Origin: Papio anubis
Lineage: Eukaryota > Chordata > Mammalia > Primates > Cercopithecidae
Direction of reading: 5' to 3'
Assembly (NCBI RefSeq): GCF_008728515.1
Contig: NC_044980.1
Span: 62,679,590-62,743,589, forward strand
DNA: 64,000 bases
Positions 23,065 through 34,537 of this stretch are shown here, piece after piece. The notes below the pieces were generated by a model that was given only the letters and a program-made list of their open reading frames with translations, made no database searches and was not told where the DNA came from. The first letter of the stretch is position 1, and each line of letters starts with the position of its first letter. The translations under genes were made by a program, and so were the position numbers.

Positions 23065-24160
23065 CTACAGCCATCTGATCTTTGACAAATCTGAGAGAAA
23101 CAAGAAATGGGCAAAGGATTCCCTATTTAATATTTGGTGCTGGGAAAACTGGCTAGCCATAAGTAGAAAGCTGAAACTGGATCCTTTCCTTACTCCTTAT
23201 ATGAAAATTAATTCAAGATGGATTAGAGACTTAAATGTTAGACCTAATACCATAAAAACCCTAGAGGAAAACCTAGGTAGTACCATTCAGGACATAGGCA
23301 TGGGCAAAGACTTCATGTCTAAAACACCAAAAGCAATGGCAGCAAAAGCCAAAATTGACAAATGGGATCTCATTAAACTAAAGAGCTTCTGCACAGCAAA
23401 AGCAACTACCATCAGAGTGAACAGAAAACCTACAGAATGGGAGAAAATTTTTGCAATCTACTCATCTGACAAAGGGCTAATATCCAGAACCTACAAAGAA
23501 CTCAAACAAATTTACAAGAAAAAAACAAACAACCCCATCAAAAAGTGGGCAAAGGATATGAACAGACATTTCTCAAAAGAAGACATTCATACAGCCAACA
23601 GACACATGAAAAAATGCTCATCATCACTGGCCATCAGAGAAATGCAAATCAAAACCACAGTGAGATACCATCTCACACCAGTTAGAATGGCGATCATTAA
23701 AAAGTCAGGAAACAACAGGTGCTGGAGAGGATGTGGAGAAATAGGAACACTTTTACACTGTTGGTGGGATTGTAAACTAGTTCAACCATTTTGGAAAACA
23801 GTATGGCGATTCCTCAAGGATCTAGAACTAGAAATATCATTTGACCCAGCCATCCCATTACTGGGCATATACCCAAAGGATTATAAATCATGCTGCTATA
23901 AAGACACATGCACACGTATGTTTATTGCGGCACTATTCACAATAGCAAAGACTTGGAATCAATCCAAATGTCCATCAGTGACAGACTGGATTAAGAAAAT
24001 GTGGCACATATACACCACGGAATACTATGCAGCCATAAAAAAGGATGAGTTTGTGTCCTTTGTAGGGACATGGATGCAGCTGGAAACCATCATTCTTAGC
24101 AAACTATCACAAGAACAGAAAACCAAACACCGCATGTTCTCACTCATAGGTGGGAACTGA
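22979..24160 (+). pseudogene. LINE-1 ORF2 fragment, C-terminal part (direct segment)
   Basis: Open frame of 393 codons. After about 17 junction residues it reads as the ORF2 C-terminal region, with 'RNKKWAKDSLFNIWCWENWL', the Cys-rich 'NNRCWRGCGEIGTLLHCWWD' segment and the usual '..MFSLIGGN' end at 24160. It is unusually free of stops, but it lacks the endonuclease and reverse transcriptase, so it is inactive. Confidence 0.9.
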
Positions 24161-24379
24161 ACAATGAGATCACTTGGACTCGGGAAGGGGGACATCACAC
24201 ACCGGGGCCTATCATGGGGAGGGGGGAGGGAGGAGGGATTGCATTGGGAGTTATACCTGATGTAAATGACGAGTTGATGGGTGCTGACGAGTTGGTGGGT
24301 GCAGCACAGCAACATGGCACAAGTATACATATGTAACAAACCTGCACGTTATGCACATGTACCCTAGAACTTAAAGTAT

Positions 24380-24413
24380 AATAATAATAATTAATTAATT
24401 AATTAATTAATTT
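24380..24413. repeat. Tail microsatellite (ATA)n(ATTA)n
   Basis: The L1 tail has changed from poly(A) to ATA and ATTA repeats before TTTTAAAAAA. Confidence 0.9.
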
Positions 24414-24426
24414 TAAAAAACATACA

Positions 24427-25185
24427 GCAAATAAACATTCCCTTCTCTTTGTGTGTCTCAGAAGAATTTTTCTTCTGAGGATTAGTAAAAACCTCCCTAC
24501 TTTGTTCTTCCTCTCTGGGTTGCAAAAACACCCTTAAGATTTTGTCTTTATCAGTCCTCTTTAACATTTTAAGAGCTTGAATTCAATCCATAGGTTTGTT
24601 TACAGCTGGGCTGAATCCATCAGAAATTCTATAACCCACATGGAACCCACTGAGCTAGAGCCATTGCTGATTCCTTATTTTACTACTGAACTGTAGTTGT
24701 TTCTGGGACAATTTTCATATTACTGTGGTATGGTTCTCTGAGATTTTGTTTTTGTTTTCCATTCAACAAAAAGCAGATCTATCTTTTTCTATTCTAGCCC
24801 ATTCTGTCCTTTTAAAGAGGAGGTCAGTCTAAGGTGGGGCTAGTTTTCATCCCCTGCTAGACTGTCAGGTTGCTGAAGGTTGAAACTTATGATAGTATAT
24901 TTGCCTGCAGGTGCCTAACGATATCTAGCATGTAACAGGTGCTTAGTCATTGCTAGTTAAATGAATGAAACAACGAATACATAAATTTTTTCCCCTATTT
25001 TGGCCATCTCTCTAACTCAGACTTTGAAGGCAACATCCTTCCTCCTCCAATTTACCCAATAATTCTTTCCCAGTGTATATGTCATTGTTAAACAGAATCC
25101 CGAACTGACAATGGGTAGATTATGTAAGTCACAAACTCCTTTATACTTTAAGATGTCCTCTGACAGATCATTACATCAAAAATCT
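24427..25185. other. Unique sequence with an L2-like 3' end
   Basis: An L2-like 3' end is suggested at about 24845-24970 ('ctagactgtcaggttgctga', 'atctagcatgtaacaggtgc', 'agttaaatgaatgaa'). The remainder is unrecognised. Confidence 0.45.
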
Positions 25186-25295
25186 GTCCCCAAATGTTGC
25201 TAACTGCTAAAGCTTGGTGATGGGAATATAACGATTTTTTATATTATTTTCCAAACTTTTGCATACCTTTGAAAATTTCCATAATAACTTTTTAA
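25186..25295 (+). mobile_element. Old L1M 3'-end fragment
   Basis: 'gcttggtgatgggaatataa' followed by 'ccaaacttttgcataccttt' and 'gaaaatttccataataac' is the typical 3' end of medium-old L1M elements. Confidence 0.55.
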
Positions 25296-28183
25296 ATCTG
25301 CTTACCTGAAATGTCACAGTTTAATTAGGATAATAGTGATTTTAAAGGAAGTTATGGTATTAAAGCATCTACTCAAATCTTCTGGGTATAATCACAAAAG
25401 AGGCTATTGATACCTGTTTCAGCCATAGTGAAGCCCTAATTTAAAAGTAGTTTAGTTAGAAAGCTAGTGAAATCATTTTAATTTAAAACTGAATGGATTC
25501 TTCGGAAATAGTGTTTATTTTTTCTCTTTCTAGTGGAATGTGGCATTTGTCTTACCAGAGAGTGACCTGTCAGTTCTAAGATGCTGATGGAATCTAGGTA
25601 ATAATGCTAACATTTCCTGAGGACTTAAATAGAAAATTGTACCAGTGAGAAAACAAACCAGAAACTTTAAGCATATAAGATGACTGTCTGTATGCATGTT
25701 GTCTATAGATGTAGACAAATATTTATACCGAGAGATATTTCCACTAAAGGTAAATGAGAAAATGCTGGCTATAACCATTAACAATGATGGCTCAGAAATG
25801 TAGAAACAGCAGGTTTCTGTTTCAGTTAGACTTTGCTATTATACAATTGTGTTAACTGACTAAAGGCATTAGGATATCCTTATCTATGGTAATATATCTA
25901 TTTCAAACAAACCAGACTTTGGCTTTTTACGGTAGTATCCATCTTCAATATATTGGCATTTTTTTTCAATTTATATAACCTACATAAGAAAATGAAGTCA
26001 ACTTAGGCTAGAATTCTTTGGTGTTTGTAATTTTTAGAAGAAGTTGAGATTGAGGCTGAACACACTGGCCTAGTAACTCAAATACACACTACTTGCTCCC
26101 CCTGCACAAGTTTCTGAAGTTCTCTGGTGTCTCAGTTCCCCAGTTTGTTTAACATGCAGAGATTATTCAAGTTAGAATTGAAATTCATCAATTTAGAAAT
26201 TCAAAGATTCTTCTTAACTTTTTCATTTGGAGTTTTTCCTCAAATATGCAATATCTGAAGAAACTGATCCAAACTCCTTAAGACAACACCACTTATTTCT
26301 ACTTAAAATTCAGTTCCTTTTCTTTTTTGTTAAAAAGGCTTGTCTTTGTTTGATAGCTCTTTCTTTTTTTTTTTTTTTTTTTTTTACCATCTAGTTTCTT
26401 TGGTATTAAGAATGTTTAAGAAGCTTCTGAGACTCAGTATTATCAAGAGTACATGTATACCTACCTACCTATGAAGACAGTGGCATCAAAGAAGAATCTG
26501 TAAATTAAGTTAATTAAGTTATGGTTGGCAATAATTCTGGTGAGACTACTGCTGCACTGAGGATCCAGGTCCCTAACAGAGAATACACATGAGAGGGCCA
26601 CAGCCATCTTAGAGGACAAAGAGTTTCAATTCTCTCCCAAATAAGAGGTTAGCAGAGTTTGGGACCAGGCATCCAGCAATGTGAATAGCTCATTTTCAGA
26701 CACTGTACACATCTTATTGGATCTGAATTGATTCCGTATGGTTTTTCCAAAAGAGTTCAAAAACTTAATAAATATTAAGCTGACCTTGTTGCATGAGCCA
26801 AAGCCAATTAATTTTGGTCAGATAATCCTAACAAACTAGGGTGCTATAAATTGAATATTCTAAATTATGCTGACCCACTTCAAATAAAAGTATATGCAGT
26901 TAAAGCCAATGCTTGACTAGCTGGGCATAGTCAGAATTATTTCTTTTAATGTTACTTTACTATATGTCTCCATGTTAAGCATATGCCCTACTGTCTTTGG
27001 TCAACTGGTCTGAGGCTATAACATGCTAAAGTACATCATTCAACTGTTGGTCTTTGAGGGAGTGCAATCTTTGATCACAAATCCCTTTGGCCAGCCACTC
27101 TATTTTACCAGATCAAAAATAGAGGTATTTATTTCATTTGGCATGGATTGGAAAATTAAATCAACACATCACCAAACACGAGCTCTCCAGAAGATGTGTC
27201 TCAGACAAGGATCCTAGAACAGTCCCAGAAAAATTTTTATGGCACATAAAGTTTTTATTATGCATAAACTCTAAATTTACTTTTAATTTTTTCAAGGCTG
27301 TCAGTGGAAGGATTGCTGGACCTATTGCAAATTGCAGATTATAAAAATCTTTCCACAATGAGGCAACATCTTTTTCCACAGTGACTGTGATCCAGGTTCT
27401 CACAGCAATGTTCTTACCACACTGGGTCATGGCCAGGTACCTTGGAGGTTAGACAAATACATCCAGCTAAGGAAATCCTAAATGATAATTGTGTCCCAAT
27501 GTCCTTTGCCATCCCCCTCCCAGACACCAAACCATTGGCTTCCTTGCCACTGGGCCAGCACACATCCTCCCCTCCTGCCCCACTTTCTCGCACAATGGCC
27601 AGCATTCTGCATTGCTCTTGGCCCAAGGTTTGGCCCATGCTCCCAGGGCCTTGGAATTCATCTAGAAGTGAGGCTCTCATGATTCAAACTTCCTGTGCAG
27701 ACTTCAAACACACACACAAGCACCAGGACCAGCTCTCATTGAGTGAGAAAACAACACAGAATACACAAACCTGATCTTCATACCCGCCAGCAATATCACA
27801 ATAAATCCTCCAGTGTTGTCTTAGGTGGAAGAAACACTTCTGGGATCACTTCTTCTCTACTTGAGGGATGAAGCATCCTCCAAACCCCAAAAATGTGGCC
27901 TAGATTCTTTGGAGGCAGATTCTTTAGTAAGGTCCAGATAGTTTCATAAATAAAAGGTCACTTTCTGAAGATATTAGCAGGATTCTCCCTCGTTTTATAA
28001 ACTCAGATTTCATTCTCCCCAAACCCATTTGAACTCTGCAAAAGTTTACATTGTTATAGAGGAAATATATATGTACAAACAAGCAATCGTAATATAAGGC
28101 TTCTTTGTGTTGGAAAATAAACTTGTAAGACTTAATTCCTTCTGGCAATTAAACACTTACCATTAAACTTTCTGCTAAGGAAC
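25296..28183. other. Unique sequence; poly(T) tract
   Basis: A poly(T) of about 20 lies at 26364-26385 and a short ACCTACCTACCT near 26459-26471. Frames at 27138-27774 on both strands overlap and have no motif. An old MIR-like phrase (26120-26160) is too weak to call. Confidence 0.4.
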
Positions 28184-28203
28184 AGAAAAGCCTCCTTCAG
28201 GAA

Positions 28204-28845
28204 CGCTTTTACACTGTTGGTGGGAGTGTAGACTAGTTCAACCATTGCAGAAGACAGTGTGGTGATTCCTCAGGGATCTAGAACTAGAAATGCCATTTGA
28301 CCCAGCTATCCCATTACTGGGCATATACCCAAAGGATTATAAATCATACTGCCATAAAAACATATGCACACGTACGTTTATTGTGACACTATTCACAATA
28401 GCAAAGTCTTGGAACCAACCCAAATGTCCATCAATGATAGACTGGATTAAGAAAATGTGGCACATAGACACCATGGAATACTATGCAGCCATAAAAAAGG
28501 ATGAATTCATGTCCTTTGCAGGGACATGGATGAAGCTGGAAACCATCATTCTGAGCAAACTATCTCAAGGACAGAAAACCAAACACCACATGTTCTCACT
28601 CATAGGTGGGAACTGAACAATGAGATCACTTGGACACAGGGTAGGGAACATCATACACTGGGGCCTGTCGTGGGGTTGCGGGAGGGAGGAGGGATAACAT
28701 TAGGAGATATAACTAATGTAAATAATGAGTTAAGCAGGGGGCACACCAACATGGCACATGTATACATATGTAACAAACCTGCATGTTGTGCACATGTACC
28801 TTAGAACTTAGAGTATAATAAAAATAAATAAATAAATAAATAAAA
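28204..28845 (+). mobile_element. LINE-1 L1PA-type, 5' truncated
   Basis: The last about 640 bp of an L1: the ORF2 C-terminal frame (28290-28616, ending '..MFSLIGGN'), the 3' UTR with 'acactggggcctgtcgtggg', and a tail that has become (AAAT)n. A perfect 20-bp TSD beginning AGAAAAGCC and ending TTCAGGAA lies at 28184-28203 and 28846-28865. The ORF2 piece has no catalytic domain. Confidence 0.96.
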
Positions 28846-28865
28846 AGAAAAGCCTCCTTCAGGAA

Positions 28866-29759
28866 GTGAGATTTTAGTTAAGCCCTAAAAGAAGGATGGA
28901 TTCAGCCACGATAGTCCCAGGAAATGTTTCTCCTTCCCCCTCCCAAATCCTCCAAGGAGGAAGAATAAACTTTCCAGAAATTGCAAGAATCTGTAGCTGA
29001 AAGTCAGCCACGTGGAGGGGGAGGAAGAACTGAGATTCCACTAGTCCATACTGTACAAAGTCAGTGCTCGAATGCCAAAACTTGACCATCCTCACTGATT
29101 TCACTTCTAACCCATATATGTTTTGGCACAGCTTTGAGTTTCATGCACAAAAGTTCTGTTGAATAGATCTAGTCCAGGCTTAAGGCAAGAGTCGTCAGTC
29201 TTCATTTTCATCTGTTCTATTCCTGTTTTCTGTTCAAGGTAACTGAAATGGCAAGTCCACAGTAATGTTATGATTTATCTTGGCTCCCACTTCCCCCTAG
29301 GGTCAAGAAACATCTTCATTGTGTTCTGGAGGGAAGTTCTAACCAAACACATTCAAAGATTTATTCAATTCTGGGCCTATCTTCTGGCAAACATGAAATT
29401 CTTCCTCTTTCTCTAGAATTGAAACTTATGATATATTTAAAAACAAATGATCGCTGGCAAAAGTAAACACACTTTCTATTTATGGACCAATAACAGAAAA
29501 ACTCATTGAAACCCAAGCACTCCTAAGAAAATTAAGATCCTGAGGCAGCAGGACCTCAAAATGACACAGTATGCAGCAAACCACCATGAGTCATACTTTC
29601 CATCAATAAAAAGTTTTTAAAACTCATGTGCACAGTAATCACACAAAGGATCATACATCCCCAGACAATTAAAAGAGCACTGGCTCCCAGACTCTAAGGA
29701 TAACTATAAAAAGAAGAGTACATTTGACCAAGCTTCTTAGAAATGTGCTTAACCAAGCA
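28866..29759. other. Unique sequence
   Basis: No repeat or gene recognised. The minus-strand 76-codon frame at 28874-29104 has no motif. Confidence 0.4.
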
Positions 29760-30163
29760 TGGTGTTAAATTAAGTTTAGCCTAAAGCTGCCTCCTTACAT
29801 ATTTTAAGTTCAGTCTAAAGGTTTCGCTGTACATCAAGAACTATAACCTAAATGAACTGTAAACAGACTATAGTCTACTCTTGTGCCGATCAATGAATTT
29901 TGGCCAATCAAAAGTGGCCAACTGCTCAAACCGTTTTTAAATAAGGCAAATGCCAAGTTGTAGCCAATCCAGCTGTTTCTGTACCTCACTTCTGTTTTCT
30001 GTATATCACTTTCTTTTTTCTGTCCATAAATCTTCTTCCACCATGAGGTTGCGCTGAGGTCTCTGGACCTACTCTGGCTCAGGAGGCTAACTGATTCACA
30101 AATCGTTCTTTGCTCAATTAAACTCTTTTAAATTTAATTCTGCTAAAGTTTTTCTTTTAACCA
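29760..30163 (+). mobile_element. Probable ERV solo LTR (family unresolved)
   Basis: LTR-like layout: TGGTGTTAAATTAAG start, two CCAAT boxes (near 29904 and 29964), a TTTTTAAATAAGG TATA-like element near 29935, 'ttctttgctcaattaaactc' with an ATTAAA polyadenylation-like signal near 30116, and a TTTTAACCA end. I recognise the 3' region as an ERV LTR type but cannot name it. Boundaries are approximate and no TSD was found. Confidence 0.5.
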
Positions 30164-30710
30164 TGGTTAGCAACTGGGTGGTGTCTTTAAGGCAACACAA
30201 AGTAAGCGTGTGCGTTGCTCAGGACCAGAGACCTCTCATGGGTCTTCTTAGGTAGCGTGAATTAGGAAGACCAGATATAAAAAATAAATAAATAAATAAA
30301 TAAATAAAACCTTTAGCATTTCTACCAATATGGATAAAATTCATGCCATCAGGGATACATTATTTGGGGTTAGGATTTTGGTTATCCACTCTTTCTTTTA
30401 TAAAATGCAAATACCCCTGAAAAGTGGCATGACATTAACACATTAACAACCAGGTGAAATTGCAAATCATTATCTTCCCTGGGCAGTGACAGAATAAATC
30501 AGAGGATATACATTTAAAAAGAAAAATTATTTTGCTCTGTGTCAGAAAGGGGTTTGGAAGAATTAAAACCAGGAGCATTTAGAACCAGTTTAAGAGGACT
30601 CCTAGATAGCCAAAATTCTAACACAAAGTAATAAATCTCTAAGATCTGATTTCATCTATCCTTCCAATTACAATACCTAGACTCAGGTCTCCTCCAGCAA
30701 AGACGGAGCA
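30164..30710. other. Unique sequence with (AAAT)n
   Basis: Contains the AAAT repeat at 30279-30308. Otherwise unrecognised. Confidence 0.45.
30279..30308. repeat. Microsatellite (AAAT)n
   Basis: About seven AAAT units. Confidence 0.9.
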
Positions 30711-31496
30711 CAGATGACCCTTGAACAACATGTGGGTGAGGGGCACCAACCCCATCATGCAGTTAAAAATTTATGTATAACTTTTTTTTGAGACATGGTC
30801 TCACTCTGACATCCAGGTTGGACTGCAGTGGCACAATCATGGCTCACAGTAGGCTCACCCTCCTGGGCTTAAGCAATCCTCCCACCTCGGCCTCCTGAGT
30901 TGCACACCACCACACCTGGCTAATTTTTGAATTTTTTGTAGAGATGGGGGTCTCAGTATGTTGCCCAGGCTGGTCTCAAACTCCTGGGTTCAAGCAATCC
31001 ACCCACTATGGCCTCCCAAAGTGCTAAGATTACAATTGTGAGCCGCTGTGCCCAGCTTTGTGTATAACTTTTGACTCTCTGAGAACTTAACTAAGAGCCT
31101 AAGGATTCTGTTGATTACAATCCTTACCAATAACATAGTCAATTAATACATATTTTGTATGCTATATGTTTTATATACTGTATTCTTAGAATAAAGTAAG
31201 CTAAACAAAATGTGATTAAGAAAATCAAAAGACAGAGAAAATGTATTTACCATTTATTTAAAAAATGTGGGTCATCACAAAATCTTCATCCTCATCTTCA
31301 CATTGAGTAGGCTGAGGAGGAGAAAGAAAAGGAGTGGCAGGTCTTGCTGTCTCAGGAATAACAGAGGCAGATGAAGTGGAGAAGATGAAAGGGGAGGCAG
31401 GAGAGGCAGGCACACTCAGTGTAACTTTTATTGAAAAAAAATCTTCATATGAGTGGACCCGCACAGTTTGAACCCATGTCATTCAAGGGCCAACTG
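30711..31496. mobile_element. Tigger1/MER2-type DNA transposon, split by an Alu
   Basis: Ends are inverted copies: 'CAGATGACCCTTGAACAAC' on the left and 'TTCAAGGGCCAACTG' on the right, followed by TA, the mariner/pogo-type target. Internal phrases such as 'tgactctctgagaacttaac', 'ttttatatactgtattctta' and 'gagtaggctgaggaggagaa' match the non-autonomous Tigger1/MER2 element. An Alu occupies 30786-31058. The 74-codon minus frame at 31258-31482 is chance. Confidence 0.88.
30786..31058 (-). mobile_element. Alu, AluJ-like, within Tigger1/MER2
   Basis: Reverse-oriented Alu with many old-type differences. The TSD TGTATAACTTTT lies at 30774-30785 and 31061-31072, both inside the DNA transposon, proving the order of events. 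Confidence 0.93.
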
Positions 31497-31518
31497 TAAC
31501 TGAAATTGGATTTAAAAA

Positions 31519-31790
31519 AAATATATATATACAGTTTCACTCTGTCACCCAGGCCGGAGTGCAGTGGCGTGATCATGGCTCACTGCAACCCCAACCTCCC
31601 AGGCTCGAGTGACCAGGGCAGCTGGGACTATAGGCGGTCTCCACCACACCCAGCTAATTTTCATATATTTTGTAGAGATGGGGTTTCACTATATTCTCCC
31701 AGCTGGTCTAGAACTTCTGGGCTCAAGTCATCTGCCCACCTTGGCCTCCCAAAGTGCTAGGTTTACAGGTGTAAACCACAGCACCCATCC
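31519..31790 (-). mobile_element. Alu, AluJ-like
   Basis: Reverse-oriented Alu whose tail is (AT)n-rich (31515-31531). Text includes 'cactctgtcacccaggccgg' and ends 'accacagcacccatcc'. An imperfect TSD AAATTGGATTT / CAATTTGATTTT flanks it (31504-31514 and 31793-31804). Confidence 0.9.
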
Positions 31791-31811
31791 TGCAATTTGA
31801 TTTTCTAAAAC

Positions 31812-31812
31812 A

Positions 31813-31844
<32 letters not shown>

Positions 31845-31852
31845 TGTGTGTT
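31812..31852. repeat. Microsatellite (TG)n
   Basis: About 19 TG units with one TATG interruption. Confidence 0.95.
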
Positions 31853-32560
31853 GTTTTCAAGTCAGGTAAGCCTGTTGTCTCCTCTTAAATCGGCTGTTTC
31901 CATCCTACCTCATTCCAGTCAAAGGTTACGATAAGCAACTGTGCTGAAGGCACCTCAGGCATTAGAGACCCGTTCATAACAATTGCCTCAAACCTCCTCT
32001 TTTCCCTCCAGGCCTTGCTTCTGCTTCTTGTTGCTGCTGTTTCAGTTCTGCTCAGCCCTGACTCTCTGGCTGTGTGTCTACTCTTGCCCTCTGGATTTTC
32101 TAACAAAGTATATTTTGTTTCTCTGCTTATATTTCAGACCTGGTTCGAGTTTACCTTCCAACAGTGTTGATCCTTGAGCTCTGGATGAAATCCCCACCTC
32201 ACTGGCTCCAATATTGCCCAAGGGGGTCTGGGGAGGCAGGGTTTGAGGGGTTCTGACTGAGGTGCCTCAGTTGTTGTGTAATTAGGTGTCCCACATTGTA
32301 TATTCATGGCAGCCTCTCCTCATGGTGAAGGAATGAGAGAAATGTTGGCTCCCAGCTAATATGAGCCCTAAGAAACTTGGAGAATATTATAGCAAAGATT
32401 ACAGTGACATTTTTATGGCATGTATTGTGCCTTCCTTTACCCTAATTACACAAGTAATGTGCTATTGTAGAAAATTTGGAAAATAAAATTAAAAATGTAA
32501 AATAAAATTAATTATCTCATCACCCATAACAGAAACTCTGCTAACATTTTGGTTTATAAT
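31853..32560. other. Unique sequence, ancient-repeat-like at right
   Basis: 31853-32380 is unrecognised. From about 32400 a phrase set ('ctattgtagaaaatttggaa', 'tctcatcacccataacag') resembles an abundant old mammalian repeat that continues after the Alu to about 33000. I cannot name the family. Confidence 0.4.
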
Positions 32561-32578
32561 CTTCAAATAGTATTTCTT

Positions 32579-32862
32579 TTTTTTTTTTTTTTTTGAGACG
32601 GAGTCTTGCTCTGTCACCCCAGTGGCGCGATCTTGGCTCACTGCAAGCTCCGCCTCTGGGGTTCACCCATTCTCCTGCCTCAGCCTCCCAAGTAGCTGGG
32701 ACTACAGGTGCCCGCCACAATGCCCAGCTAATTTTTTGTATTTTTAGTAGAGACAGGGTTTCACTGTGTTAGCCAGGATGGTCTCGATCTCCTGACCTCG
32801 TGATCTGCCTGCCTCAGCCTCCCAAAGTGCTAGGATTACAGGCGTGAGCCACCGTGCCCAAC
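32579..32862 (-). mobile_element. Alu, AluY-like
   Basis: Reverse-oriented Alu with 'gccaggatggtctcgatctc' and 'ctgacctcgtgatctgcctg', typical of AluY or its close relatives. A deletion of about 10 bp occurs after 'gctctgtcacccc'. The 18-bp TSD CTTCAAATAGTATTTCTT (32561-32578) is repeated with one mismatch at 32863-32880. Confidence 0.95.
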
Positions 32863-32880
32863 CTTCAAATACTATTTCTT

Positions 32881-33189
32881 AAATATAGTACATGTTTACA
32901 TAGCAAAATTAGTCATAGTATTCATTCTACTATGTCACTTTATTTTTACTTAATATATTCAATGAACATTTCCTAGGTCGTTAACTGCTTGTATTAAATT
33001 TGAAAAGGCTTTCACACACAAAAAAAACTATGAATTCAACATAATCAGTGAGTATGATAGACAAAATGAAATAAATAAGTAGGTGAAGTAGAGATGATTG
33101 TAAAGCACAATTTAAACATGGTGATCTAATGTTCTTGGTGATATGAACTTATTCTTTTTGAGGCAGCATCACTTAGGAGTAGTGATTCT
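32881..33189. other. Old repeat-like, then unique
   Basis: Continues the unnamed ancient repeat to about 33000, then unrecognised sequence. Confidence 0.35.
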
Positions 33190-33430
33190 CCACAGAAAAC
33201 CCAGTCCAAAAACAGACAACTTCACTCTAGACCATTGAACTTGTAGTCAAATACCCTAGTTCAAGTTTAAATCAGTAGTGCATTCTTTAACAACCCCCTT
33301 GGCCTTTCTTAGGCTGTCTCCCAATATTTTTAAAAAAGTACATAATTGTTACTATTGGAGTTACTGTGAGGATAAATGAGATAATGCTTTGTGAACTGGG
33401 AAGTGCTGAGTACATACAATGAATGGTTCA
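33190..33430 (+). mobile_element. MIR fragment
   Basis: The 3' half is clear: 'actgtgaggataaatgagat' then 'aagtgctgagtacatacaat'. The 5' half is strongly diverged. Confidence 0.55.
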
Positions 33431-34223
33431 TTGCGACTGGAGTGTAAGGTTGATTAAGAGTGTTGCCATTTAATTTCCATTAAGCACACTTGAGTGCTCT
33501 AATAAGATAAGAGAAAGTTTTCCGAGAACATCTCCAGATCTCTGAATTCTCTCTCTCCTAAGTATCACCAGCATCAGCATGGTGGACACTTCCAATGTTC
33601 TCCCCATTTAGATCGGCAAAGTGGACGTGTCCTAGCCTTACTTTCCTTCTCCAAAGGTCATCTTTCTAAAAACCAAAAAACAAAAATAAAAGTAAAAATA
33701 AAACAAAACAAAATAAACAAATTTTTAAAATACTAGCTGAAAAATCTTATATGCTTCCACTGGCTCAACCCAGGATATTAAACATAAAACTCTCCACCTA
33801 AAAAACTAAAATTAACTTTTATTACAAGGCAGATTTTAGAAAATGACCTAAAAGTGAATACTACCCAACAACATGGAACACAAGCCTCTGAATTGTCAAT
33901 TTGTGTGTGAAAGTGGGGGTGGAGGGCTGTCTAGAAAACCACAGAAGTGTGAAAAATGAGCGACCTGTGACACCCTTCTCTGCCTAAAGGACTATAAAAC
34001 ACATTTAAAGTGGGATTTCATATTGAACATCACAAACTAAAATAAATTCACTCACAGTGACCAGTTACCTCTGGTCTTGCAAAGTTTTGTTTCATGTGTA
34101 TTAATTTTTGGTCCTGATTCTCGCCTAGATGATGAGCCTAGAGAGGGCAGGGTACTCTTAGAACACTCTGTGGCCCTCACAGCTCTTGTCACCACAGAAG
34201 CAGCCCATTAAAACCTAATGATT
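33431..34223. other. Unique sequence with A-rich patch
   Basis: An A-rich imperfect repeat (AAAAC/AAAAT units) lies at 33668-33730. No gene is seen. Confidence 0.4.
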
Positions 34224-34537
34224 CAGCTGGGCAAGGTGGCTCACGTCTGTAATCCCACCACTTTGGGAGGCCGAGGCAGGTGGATCACCTGAGACCAGGA
34301 GTCTGAGACCAGCCTGGCCAACATGGTGAAACCGCACCTCTACTAAAAATACAAAAAGTTAGCTGGGCATGGTGGCGGGCACCTGTAATCTTAGCTACTC
34401 AGGACGCTGAGGCAGGAGAATTACTTGAACCCAAGAGGCATAAGTTTCAGTGAGCCAAGGTCGTGCCACTGCACTCCAGCCTGAGTGACAGAGTAAGATA
34501 CCGTTGCAAAAAATAAATAAATAAAAAATAAAAACTA
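34224..34537 (+). mobile_element. Alu, AluS-like
   Basis: Direct-oriented Alu starting AGCTGGGCAAGGTGGCTCAC, with both monomers and an AAATAAATAAATAAAAAATAAAA tail region (34508-34534). The flanks 'aaaacctaatgattca' and 'aaaactatcaatcca' could be a diverged TSD. Confidence 0.93.

Larger units (their letters stand above)
22161..24416 (+). mobile_element. LINE-1 L1PA-type with 5' inversion (twin priming)
   Basis: A 5'-truncated L1 of about 2.25 kb in two parts. From about 22167 to 23028 the L1 lies on the minus strand and carries the reverse-transcriptase part of ORF2. From about 23029 onward it lies on the plus strand, with the ORF2 C-terminus, 3' UTR from 24160, and a tail ending in (ATTA)n at 24380-24413. 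The inverted part ends in L1 sequence at the 'atatag(t)ccaatg' point and the direct part resumes at 'gaacagaacagag', which is contiguous in L1 order. The inversion is therefore nearly lossless. The TSD AAAACATACA is at 22151-22160 and 24417-24426. The 3' UTR holds a short duplication of GACGAGTTGRTGGGTGC at about 24270-24302. Confidence 0.95.
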
